Assembly (NCBI RefSeq): GCF_900105065.1 | Contig: NZ_LT629749.1 | Location: forward strand, 4,092,001-4,156,000 | Reading direction: 5' to 3' | DNA length: 64,000 bases | DNA from: Friedmanniella luteola | Lineage (GTDB): Bacteria; Actinomycetota; Actinomycetes; Propionibacteriales; Propionibacteriaceae | Shown: positions 35,311 to 43,433 of the stretch, piece by piece | Numbering within the stretch: position 1 is the first letter of the stretch | Layout: every line of letters starts with the position of its first letter | Position numbers and translations under genes: made by a program | Notes under the pieces: generated by a model | Seen by the model: only the letters and a program-made list of their open reading frames with translations | Database searches by the model: none | Told to the model about the DNA's origin: nothing

Positions 35311-37533
35311 ATGACTGAGGACTTCTCGTTCGACTTCGACGACGTGCGACCACGCACCTGGCTCGACGCGTTCCCGTGGTTGAGGGGCACCCTCGAGTGG
35401 CGCGGCGAGGGTCAGCCTTGGTGGCAGGAGTCGATCGACGACGCTTCCGCCGGCGTGCGACGGCACATCATTGCCCAGATCTCGGAGCTGGCCATGGAGC
35501 GGCTGACGCAGTGGACGATCGGTCAGATCTTCCCCGGACTGTCCCCCGACCTTGATCTGCGGCTGCTGCAGCTGCCCGCCCGCGCCGCCAACACACTGGA
35601 CCGCCGGGGCTGTACCCAAGCTGCTGCTCTGGCGGCGATGACCGTGGACGACATGATCAGGTGGCGCCAGGTGGGCGCCGGCACTATCGACGCCATCCTT
35701 CAAGCCCTTGCCGACGCCAGCACGACGGCAGCGACACCGACCGTGATCTCGTTCTCCAATGCCTTTGAGACCATGGCGGCGTTGCCGTTCGATGAATTGC
35801 GGACGCCGGACTGGCTACATGCCCTGAACGACGATCTGACAACAGTCGCCACCTGGTTCGCCACCGTCGGGTTCTCCGACCAGGCCCTGCTGGGTGCCCC
35901 GCTCCCCGCCGGCACGCCACACGAGATCGTTAAGGCTCGTCAGAGGCTCGAGACGCTCACCGCTGATCAGGTCTTGGGTGAGGACGAGCTGGAGCTCGAC
36001 ATTGCTGGCCGTTTCGACGACGCCCTTCGCATGCTCGATCCACGCGCCGCGCAGATCCTCGCGGCTCGCATGTTCGCCGACAAGCCGGTGACCCTGGACC
36101 AGCTCGGACTGAAGTACGAGGTGACCCGCGAGCGCATCCGCCAGATCGAGGGCAAGGCGACCGGCACCATGCGTGGCTTCATCTCCGAGAGTGGCGCCCT
36201 CGGAGAGGTCGCCGAAGCCGCCCGCTCACTTATCGGCACAATCCGCCCGCTCGATGAGTTGCTCGAGCTCATCCCGGCGCTGGGCCGCAACGTCGAGACG
36301 GTCGGCCAACCGGCATGGCGCGTGCTCGACCGCTTGGATGACGCCTATCAAATCGAGGATGAGTGGTGCGTCGTCCCCACCATGACCGCCGCCGAGAACA
36401 TCACCCAGACGCTGCTTCAGGAGCGGGCCGACAAGTACGGCGTCGCACGGATGGACGAGTTCGACCTGATCGAGAGCAGCCACCCGGAGAAGCAGGCCGA
36501 GCTCACGGCGGCGTGGATTACCCACTGTGGCTACATCGTTGACCGCAACTTCGTGCTCACGCGGACCTCATCGGTGAACGACTACGCTGCCGCCATCCTG
36601 TCGATCGATGGTTCACCGCTCAGCCCCCAGGAGATCGTCGACCGCTTCGTCTTCGACCGGAGCCCGCGCTCCCTCGGGAACGCTTTGAGTGGCGACGACC
36701 GTTTCGAGCGCGTCGATCGCGACCGATGGGCCCTCAAAGAGTGGGGACTCGACGCGTACGCCGGCATTCGGTCGGTAATCCGGGAGCAGGTTGCCCGAAG
36801 CGGAGGTCGGGTCAAGCTGACGGATCTAGTCGAGCACATTACCAGCCGTTACAGCGTAAGCGGGAGCAGCGTGGTGGTCTACGCCGGTGCCGCTCCGTTC
36901 ATCACGAAAGACGGGATGGTGCAGCTCGCTACGGAGGACCAGGGTGCGCGTAAGGCACCGGAGCGCACGCGCCGCCTTTTCCGCCGCCCCGACGGGTGGG
37001 CTTACCGCGTGCGCATCAGCAACGATCACCTACGTGGCAGCGGCTCACTCGCGCCGCACGCCATCGCGGCGGTCCTCGATCTCCACGCCGGTGAAACCCG
37101 ACAGCTTCACAACCCGCTCGGAGCGCAGTCTGTTGCCTGGACAGGACTGCAGCCCCAATTCGGCACAATCCGCCGATTCCTCATGGCCGAAGACGTCGCT
37201 GCCGGGGCTGAGGCGTTCCTCATCCTGCAGGACGACGCGACCTTCTCCTTCGAACTTGCTCGTGACCTAATCGACGATCCGCTCGCGGACGCCTTGTCCC
37301 TCGCTGGGGCTCCGGCGGTTACCGACTGGGAAGAAGCCCGACTGGCCCTTGCCCAAGCCCTCCGCCTTCCCGACGCCTCCCCCGTGACCAGCATCATCGG
37401 GGGGTACCGCGAGCGCGGCGACGACGACATCGCCGAGTTGCTGACCTCGATACGCGAGTACCTGGAGACCGGTAACATCCCGACAGAAGTAAAGCACCGG
37501 GCCGACGTAGACGACATCTTGGATCTCCTGTGA
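35311..37533 (+). CDS. sigma-region-4 / alpha-CTD-like helix-turn-helix protein, dnd-linked
   Basis: A 740-residue protein that heads a five-gene coupled operon. Residues about 90-135 (LDRRGCTQAAALAAMTVDDM) resemble the helix-hairpin-helix of the RNA polymerase alpha C-terminal domain. Residues about 235-290 (RMLDPRAAQILAARMFAD, then QLGLKYEVTRERIRQIEGKA) match sigma-70 region 4, which binds -35 DNA. The rest includes winged-helix-like segments (SPQEIVDRFVFDRSPRSLGN) and no catalytic motif. It could recognise specific DNA, perhaps phosphorothioated sites, for the helicase encoded next. ATG 35311 is preceded by GAAGGGG. It ends in a GTGA overlap. Confidence 0.8.
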   Translation: MTEDFSFDFDDVRPRTWLDAFPWLRGTLEWRGEGQPWWQESIDDASAGVRRHIIAQISELAMERLTQWTIGQIFPGLSPDLDLRLLQLPARAANTLDRRGCTQAAALAAMTVDDMIRWRQVGAGTIDAILQALADASTTAATPTVISFSNAFETMAALPFDELRTPDWLHALNDDLTTVATWFATVGFSDQALLGAPLPAGTPHEIVKARQRLETLTADQVLGEDELELDIAGRFDDALRMLDPRAAQILAARMFADKPVTLDQLGLKYEVTRERIRQIEGKATGTMRGFISESGALGEVAEAARSLIGTIRPLDELLELIPALGRNVETVGQPAWRVLDRLDDAYQIEDEWCVVPTMTAAENITQTLLQERADKYGVARMDEFDLIESSHPEKQAELTAAWITHCGYIVDRNFVLTRTSSVNDYAAAILSIDGSPLSPQEIVDRFVFDRSPRSLGNALSGDDRFERVDRDRWALKEWGLDAYAGIRSVIREQVARSGGRVKLTDLVEHITSRYSVSGSSVVVYAGAAPFITKDGMVQLATEDQGARKAPERTRRLFRRPDGWAYRVRISNDHLRGSGSLAPHAIAAVLDLHAGETRQLHNPLGAQSVAWTGLQPQFGTIRRFLMAEDVAAGAEAFLILQDDATFSFELARDLIDDPLADALSLAGAPAVTDWEEARLALAQALRLPDASPVTSIIGGYRERGDDDIAELLTSIREYLETGNIPTEVKHRADVDDILDLL

Positions 37534-39668
37534 CCGATGTAGCGCCTCGAACCCTTCGGTCGCTCCCCCTTGGTGACCGATACCGCAGTGACCAGGAAGA
37601 CGTCGTCAAGACCTTCTTCGTGCCGGCCTTCACCGTCGCCTCCAGCTACAGCCGCGCCGTCGGCTACTTCACCTCCACCAGTCTCGCTCTCTATGCCCGC
37701 GGGATCGAGACCTTCGCGGCTCGAGGCGGGTCGATGCGGCTCATCGCCTCGCCGCACCTCAACGAGGACGACGTCGTCGACATCGAACGCGGGTACGACC
37801 TACGAGCTGTGGTGGAACGCGCCACGATGCGTGAGCTGGAGCAGGTCGAGCCTGAGACGGTGCTCGATGGGCTCGGGCTCCTTGGTCGTCTGATCGCCGA
37901 GGGACGGCTCGACATCAAATTGGCCTTTGTCCAGCAGGAAGGCCGGGTCGGGATTTACCACGAGAAAATCGGCATCTTCCGAGACGATTTTGGCGATCTG
38001 GTCGGATTCACCGGGAGCAGCAACGAGACCTTCGGCGGCCTCATGGCCAACTTCGAGTCGGTCGAGGTGTACCGGGGCTGGGTTGCCGGAGATGGCACGC
38101 GGGCGCTGCGACTCGAGACAGATTTCCAGGCACTGTGGGCCAACCAGACCCCGCACCTCTCGGTCGAGCGGTTCCCGGACGTGGCCCGCGAACGGCTGGT
38201 CAAGCTCGGCCATGACCGACCGCCCCGCGACCTACCAGGAACGGACAGCGCGCTGACGCCGACGCCGGCCGAGACCGACGAGCCGACCCGACTGGCGTTG
38301 CCCGACTGGCTCAAGGTGCGCGGCTACCAGCGGGAAGCGATAACTTCCTGGCTCAGCCACCAGGGTCGCGGCATCCTCAAAATGGCCACCGGGACCGGCA
38401 AGACCAAGACCGCCATGATCGCTGCCACACAGCTCGGCAATGTGCTGCGTCAGCGCGAGCAGCCCCTGGTAGTCCTGATCGTCGCACCGCTGATTCACCT
38501 GGTGGACCAGTGGATCACCGAAGTCGAAGGGTTCGGCGTCCGGCCGATTGCGGTCTACGAAAGCAGCCAGAAGTGGTTGCCGCTCGTCCAGGAGCAGCTA
38601 GCGGCGGCCCGGATGGGTCAGCGACCCTTCGTAGTCATGGTGGCGACCAACGCCTCCTTCTCTGGTGAGAAGTTCCAGTCGGCGCTTTCCCGGATCAACC
38701 TGCCGCTCATGATCATCGGGGACGAGGCGCACAACCTCGGGTCGGCGGCCTACAAGTCGTCGCTCCCTCAGAACGCGACCTACCGTTTGGCGCTCTCAGC
38801 AACGCCCGAGCGCTGGTTCGACGACGAAGGCACCGACTCGCTTATCGACTACTTTGGACCGATCATCTTCGAATTGGGTCTGGGTAAGGCGATAGAAATG
38901 GGGGCACTCACCCGATACGAGTACTTGCCCCGCCTGGTCGAGCTCAACGATGCCGAGACCGCACTGTACGTCGACCTGTCCGCTCAGATCGCCGCGCGAA
39001 TTGCATCCGGCGACAACCTCAAGGACGCCGACCCGAACTCACCGCTAGGCTTCCTGCTGCGCCAGCGAGCCGGGGTCCTTGGACACGCCGAAGGCAAGCT
39101 TGAGGCCCTCCGCGCCGATCTCGACGCCCGCCGGAACGACTGGTTCCAATTGATTTACTGCGCTGAGGGCAGGAGGCCGGCGGAACCCGGAGATGAGCCT
39201 GGTCCGAAGCAGGTGCTTGAGGTCATGGACCTCGTTGGTAACAAGTTGCACTTGTCCGCACACTCGTATGTCTCGGAAACCGCGCGGCCAGAGCGCAAGG
39301 TTCTACTTCGCCGCTTCGGGGCAGGCGACGATCTCCGCGCGTTGGTTGCCATGCGTTGTCTGGACGAGGGTGTCGACATTCCTGATGCCCGGACTGGATA
39401 TCTGCTGGCCAGCAGCAGCAATCCACGTCAGTTCATTCAACGCCGGGGTCGCCTGCTGCGGCTCGCCCCCGGCAAAGATCGCGCTGTAATCCTAGACTAC
39501 CTGGCGGTTCCCCCGCCGGGAACCAGCATCAACTTCAACGTCGAACGGGCACTACTCGTTCGCGAACTCGAGCGAGCCAACGAGTTCGGCAAGCTGTCCG
39601 AGAACTACGAGACAACACTTCAGGTGCTGCGGCCGCTCAAGGAGCGTTACCAGCTCATGGACATGTAA
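37530..39668 (+). CDS. PLD-helicase protein, DNA-phosphorothioation-system restriction enzyme type
   Basis: A 712-residue superfamily 2 helicase from GTG 37530. The N-terminus (about 1-230) is a phospholipase-D-like region: FVPAFTVASSYSRAVGYFTS and GRVGIYHEKIGIFRDDFGD with GFTGSSNET (H-x-K then S/N pattern). The helicase has the Q-motif RGYQREAI, Walker A MATGTGKTKTAMIA, DEAH at IIGDEAHNL, ALSATPERW and a C-terminal QFIQRRGRLLRLAPGKD. This matches the family linked to dnd clusters as a restriction enzyme. It would cut or unwind unmodified DNA. Flanking overlaps tie it to the sigma-like protein and the downstream ATPase. Confidence 0.85.
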   Translation: MTDVAPRTLRSLPLGDRYRSDQEDVVKTFFVPAFTVASSYSRAVGYFTSTSLALYARGIETFAARGGSMRLIASPHLNEDDVVDIERGYDLRAVVERATMRELEQVEPETVLDGLGLLGRLIAEGRLDIKLAFVQQEGRVGIYHEKIGIFRDDFGDLVGFTGSSNETFGGLMANFESVEVYRGWVAGDGTRALRLETDFQALWANQTPHLSVERFPDVARERLVKLGHDRPPRDLPGTDSALTPTPAETDEPTRLALPDWLKVRGYQREAITSWLSHQGRGILKMATGTGKTKTAMIAATQLGNVLRQREQPLVVLIVAPLIHLVDQWITEVEGFGVRPIAVYESSQKWLPLVQEQLAAARMGQRPFVVMVATNASFSGEKFQSALSRINLPLMIIGDEAHNLGSAAYKSSLPQNATYRLALSATPERWFDDEGTDSLIDYFGPIIFELGLGKAIEMGALTRYEYLPRLVELNDAETALYVDLSAQIAARIASGDNLKDADPNSPLGFLLRQRAGVLGHAEGKLEALRADLDARRNDWFQLIYCAEGRRPAEPGDEPGPKQVLEVMDLVGNKLHLSAHSYVSETARPERKVLLRRFGAGDDLRALVAMRCLDEGVDIPDARTGYLLASSSNPRQFIQRRGRLLRLAPGKDRAVILDYLAVPPPGTSINFNVERALLVRELERANEFGKLSENYETTLQVLRPLKERYQLMDM

Positions 39669-39707
39669 GGGTCGAGATATGAAAAGCCGTGAAAGAGGGG
39701 TACCAAC

Positions 39708-39869
39708 ATGAGCCAGGGCCGCAACGAGAAGCAGGTTCTCGAGGAGCTGAGCGACGAACAGCGTGCGCTGCTCAAACGTGTACTTGAGATCGAGCGGGCC
39801 AAGCTGCACATCAAGGCGTACGACGCGACCGACGACCTGGTTGCGGCCGTGAAGGAGATCCTCCCGTGA
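39708..39869 (+). CDS. 53-residue coupled microprotein
   Basis: A small gene from ATG 39708 to TGA 39869, with GAGGGG upstream. The protein begins MSQGRNEKQVLEELSDEQRA and continues with LLKRVLEIERAKLHIKAYDA, so it is nearly all charged helix. Its stop overlaps the GTG start of the SMC-like ATPase (GTGA). The tight overlap and conserved-looking amphipathic pattern argue that it is a real subunit or adaptor. No family is known to me. Confidence 0.7.
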   Translation: MSQGRNEKQVLEELSDEQRALLKRVLEIERAKLHIKAYDATDDLVAAVKEILP

Positions 39870-41923
39870 AGCTCCAGTCGATCACGCTCACCAACTTTCG
39901 CCAGTTCAAGGGCACCCAAACATTTGACCTGGCTTCGGACAAGCTCAAGCCGGTCACCCTGCTCTTCGGCGCCAATGGCGCAGGTAAGACGACGCTCCTC
40001 AACGCATTCACGTGGGGCCTATACGGCAACATGTCGGAGGACGTTGAGCAGCAGGACCGCATGGTGACCGACAGCTCCTGGCGTGCCCTTCCGGTCGGCG
40101 ACCCGATCGAGGTCGCCGTCGAAGTGCGTTTCGACCATGAGGGCCAGGACTACCGCCTACTGCGGAGCGCCACGCTGCGCAAGGAGTCCGACGACCAGGG
40201 ACCCATCGCGGCCCAGCTGCAACTCTGGACGACCAATACCGACGGCTCGTCGGAGGTCAGCTACGCTCCCCAAGAAACAATACTAAGTATCCTTCCCGTC
40301 GGCGTAAGCCGGTTCTTCTTCTTCAACGGTGAGCGCATCGAGAACCTGGTGAAGAGGGGTGCGTACGCCGAGGTCCAAAGGGACATCAAGGTGCTGCTTG
40401 ACCTCGAACAAGTGGAGCGGGCGATCGCTCATCTGCCGCGGGTCAACCGTCGCGTGACCGACGATCTGAAGAAGCACGGCGGCGCAATGGCCAGCGCCAT
40501 CCAGGATGCAATCGACTCTCTCACTGACAAGCAGGCCAAGGCCAAGGATGACTTGAAGGTCGTCGAGGCCGACCTGGCCGAGCTCGATGAGGAGCGGAGC
40601 CGGACTGAGGACCTTCTCCGACAGCACGCTGAGGCCGCCCCGGTTCAGGCCGAGCGGGATGCCGTGACGAAGGAGCTTGAAGAGGCCCGGGCAGCGCGTG
40701 ACGCCGCCTTGAACGAGCGCAGGCTCTTAGTAGCGACGCGTGGCTTTCAAGCATTCACGGACACGCTCGGCGAGGCCACGAGAATCATGGCCGAGACGCT
40801 GTACCAGAAGGGGGCCTTGCCGGCACCGCTGAAGCGCGAGTTTGTCGACAAGCTGCTCGACGATGGGGCCTGCATCTGCGGCACGCCGCTCGCGGAGCAC
40901 ACCGAGTCGTGGGAACACGTCAAGGAGTGGCGTCAGCGGGCTGGCTTGCAAGCAGTCGAAACGGCCTGGCAGCGAGTCAGTGGTCAGATCGCTCCCTTGG
41001 CGGACGCACGTGAAGGACTCCGTGAGTCACTTGCCAATCTGATGAATCGCATTGGCATCGAGCGCGAGCGCGTGGCACGACTGGAGGCCCGCAAATCTGA
41101 GCTGGACGGCAAGCTAAGCGACAACCGCATGGAGGGTGTGCAGCGTCTCGAGACCAAGCGCCTGGAGCTGGAGGGCCGAATCGCCGTTAAGAACCAGCGC
41201 AAGGGAGCCATCGAGACTGAGCTGCTCAACGTCGCCAAGGAGATCGAGCAGAAGACCAAGGAGCGCTCGCGGGCACAGGTCACCGACGAACTCGCTAACA
41301 AGGCGCGCTCGCGATCTGACCTGGTGACCTCCGTCAAGCGTGCACTCGAAGAGATCCTCGCGATCCGCGAGGAAGACATGCGCCTTCGCCTGGACGCCGA
41401 ACTCAAGGCGGTGTTTAAGAGCATCACGCACCAGGCGCACGTGCCGACGCTCAGCGAGGGCTTCGAGTTGACTCTGCACAAGAATGTCGACGGGGTTGAG
41501 TTGCCGGTGCCGAAATCCACCGGCGAGAACCAGATCCTGAGCCTGAGCTTCGTCGCTGCCGTGTCGAAGTTGGCCCGGGAGATCCGGCAGGAGCGGCGAG
41601 CCGAAGGGTCCGGCGCAGAGGACGCCGGAACGTTCCCGATCGTCATGGACGCAGCGTTCGGCTCGCTGGATCAGGACTACCAGGAGGCCGTATCCCGCGC
41701 GCTCGCTAGAATGGCGCCGCAGCTCGTGGTGCTGGTCAGCAAGAGCCAAGGTCTCGGCCGCGTCGTGACCGAACTGCTGCCCTACGTCAGTCACCTCGGG
41801 GTCATCGAGACCCACACAACCGCCGTCGCACAGGTAGCCGACGACATCGTGATCGAGGGAATCTCGTACCCCTACATCCGGTCGGCGGAGACTGACCACT
41901 CCGAACTGAAGGTGATCAAGTGA
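39866..41923 (+). CDS. SMC/RecF-like (DndD-like) ATPase of the dnd-linked operon
   Basis: A 685-residue coiled-coil ATPase starting at GTG 39866. The N-terminal head has KLQSITLTNFRQFKGTQTF and Walker A LLFGANGAGKTTLLNAF. Long coiled coils (about 175-290 and 360-510) flank a hinge with DGACICGTPL (Cys-x-Cys-Gly, a reduced zinc-hook-like turn). The C-terminal head has ENQILSLSFVAAVSKLA and Walker B FPIVMDAAFGSLDQD. It resembles DndD but is encoded beside the restriction-type helicase rather than in dndBCDE, so it probably powers the restriction side. It overlaps the next gene by four bases. Confidence 0.88.
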   Translation: MKLQSITLTNFRQFKGTQTFDLASDKLKPVTLLFGANGAGKTTLLNAFTWGLYGNMSEDVEQQDRMVTDSSWRALPVGDPIEVAVEVRFDHEGQDYRLLRSATLRKESDDQGPIAAQLQLWTTNTDGSSEVSYAPQETILSILPVGVSRFFFFNGERIENLVKRGAYAEVQRDIKVLLDLEQVERAIAHLPRVNRRVTDDLKKHGGAMASAIQDAIDSLTDKQAKAKDDLKVVEADLAELDEERSRTEDLLRQHAEAAPVQAERDAVTKELEEARAARDAALNERRLLVATRGFQAFTDTLGEATRIMAETLYQKGALPAPLKREFVDKLLDDGACICGTPLAEHTESWEHVKEWRQRAGLQAVETAWQRVSGQIAPLADAREGLRESLANLMNRIGIERERVARLEARKSELDGKLSDNRMEGVQRLETKRLELEGRIAVKNQRKGAIETELLNVAKEIEQKTKERSRAQVTDELANKARSRSDLVTSVKRALEEILAIREEDMRLRLDAELKAVFKSITHQAHVPTLSEGFELTLHKNVDGVELPVPKSTGENQILSLSFVAAVSKLAREIRQERRAEGSGAEDAGTFPIVMDAAFGSLDQDYQEAVSRALARMAPQLVVLVSKSQGLGRVVTELLPYVSHLGVIETHTTAVAQVADDIVIEGISYPYIRSAETDHSELKVIK

Positions 41924-42393
41924 CCGCGACAGCCCCGGGCGAGGTCCGCGCTCGTCGACCCCAGCAGCACGAGGCCCTGATGCTGGAGCTCCAGTCCGAG
42001 GGGAAGTTCCCGACGTATCGCGACATCTTGTTGTTCGCGGCGGCGGTTGGCTTCCGCCAGGACCGGCGTGTGCCATTTGCTGCCGCTTCGGGCGACCCGA
42101 TTCGCAGCGACGTCCTGATGGCGCCGGGCTTTAGCGACACCTTGATCAACATGATCGCGGCCAATGTCGTGGATGACGCTGAGATCTTGGACGACACCCG
42201 TATGGACGAGCGGTTCACAATCTTTGAGGAGTACGCCAACGGTGGCCTGGAGTACATTCAGGAGCAGGTCAACGTCCGGCACCAGCCTGCCGCCCTGGTC
42301 GTCATTGATCTGGTGACCGAGGCTTTCGCCGACGACAGCGGCGCCAAGCCAATGTCGGTCGACGAACTGCTCGGTGGTGTCACCTGGGGGTGA
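41920..42393 (+). CDS. DNA-phosphorothioation-associated protein 4-like
   Basis: A 157-residue protein from GTG 41920, overlapping the ATPase stop. It has GKFPTYRDILLFAAAVGFRQ, RRVPFAAASGDPI, then FEEYANGGLEYIQEQV. This layout, a helix announcing loss of an early checkpoint then a short strand-helix unit, resembles the dnd_assoc_4 proteins seen in other dnd neighbourhoods. Molecular role unknown. As last gene of the coupled operon it ties the whole set to phosphorothioation. Confidence 0.65.
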   Translation: MTATAPGEVRARRPQQHEALMLELQSEGKFPTYRDILLFAAAVGFRQDRRVPFAAASGDPIRSDVLMAPGFSDTLINMIAANVVDDAEILDDTRMDERFTIFEEYANGGLEYIQEQVNVRHQPAALVVIDLVTEAFADDSGAKPMSVDELLGGVTWG

Positions 42394-42559
42394 CGGCAGC
42401 GTGTCGGATCAGTCGCTGACGGGGCGATGGGCCCGAGGCCGGACACCGCCCGAGGGCAAGCGTTACCTGTCAACGTTGCAAGGTTGCCAATTAATTCAGG
42501 GTGCTCGTGGACGCTCTTCAGCATCTCGGCCCGAGTGAGGCGCTCGTACAAGTCCGTCG

Positions 42560-42862
42560 CCCAACATCATGCCGAGGAACTACTCCTCGCGACGTAGCGG
42601 GGAGCGGGTTCTCGAGCCGGCTCGCCGAGCGAATTGTGGCCAGCTTCGCGGCCTGCCCCATCCCCGAGATCGCCTGCCTGGGCCGAACCTGAAGCGGCGG
42701 CAGAGGAATGCTTGGTCGACTTCAGAATGCTGGCGCTTCCAACAGCGACACCGAAGCCGTGAACGGACTGATCGAGCTCCACCGCCGCGTCGCAGCCGCA
42801 ACAATCGGCGCCTACGGCTGCACCATCGGTGGCGGCCTTACGAGCCCCCACCTCAAGTAAAG
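42560..42862 (+). pseudogene. ISL3-family transposase C-terminal remnant
   Basis: With frame changes the strand reads RIVASFAACPIPEIACLGRT, LKRRQRNAWSTSECW, then VNGLIELHRRVA, a shifted RNNRRLRLHH part, and GGGLTSPHLK with a stop near 42860. This is the characteristic end of ISL3 transposases (CPIPEIARLGRTL, E-x-NGLIELHRRIARGFRN, YRLRMLL, GGGL-x-HPHL). Only the last hundred or so residues survive. It separates the restriction-type operon from dndE. Confidence 0.65.
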
Positions 42863-43046
42863 AGAGCCGCTTTGCCTTCGCAACCCGTACGCAGCATAAC
42901 GAGCACTCTTCCGTCGAAGCTCCCGAGACCATCTGCTGTCAGACCCATCTGGATCTCAGGCAGGCCATCCGGCGGCTGACAACACCGTCTCACCCCAGGT
43001 GGAACCCGGGCGGTGCCGACGCTAAATCCGAAGACGCAACCGTCCT

Positions 43047-43433
43047 CTACGCGGGAACGGCACGCTTCACGAGGCTGTCGATCGTTGGATGCGCCGTCTG
43101 CCCGGCCAAAGCGCCTATGCCGCGGTGCAGGTGGGCAAGCAGCACTCGGGTGAGATTGTCCTGTGTGAGCTCGTAACCGTCTGCCAGAAGGCGCTGCTTG
43201 ATCAGGGCTAGGTACACATCCGCCCACTCTCCGCCGAAGGTGCGCCAGGTCATCTCCACGTTGGAGTCGGCGAGGATGTCGCGGACCAGCGGAGGTGTTG
43301 GGTCCGCAAGCGACGCACAAAGCGCCCACCGGCAAAGGGTATTCCATTGCTTCAGGCCAGTATATCGCTTGAGCTTGATGAGTTGCTCCTTGCCGGACTC
43401 CGAGACCCGAACGGTGTGTATCTCAAGCGACAT
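43047..43433 (-). CDS. dndE: DNA sulfur modification protein DndE
   Basis: A 128-residue protein; ATG 43433 lies inside the end of dndD (11-bp overlap), which defines the start against a longer frame. The sequence MSLEIHTVRVSESGKEQLIK, then TGLKQWNTLCRWALCASLAD, and ELTQDNLTRVLLAHLHRGIG matches DndE, a small protein that binds nicked DNA and joins the DndCDE complex that inserts sulfur into the DNA backbone. It is the last gene of dndBCDE. Confidence 0.92.
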   Translation of the reverse strand: MSLEIHTVRVSESGKEQLIKLKRYTGLKQWNTLCRWALCASLADPTPPLVRDILADSNVEMTWRTFGGEWADVYLALIKQRLLADGYELTQDNLTRVLLAHLHRGIGALAGQTAHPTIDSLVKRAVPA

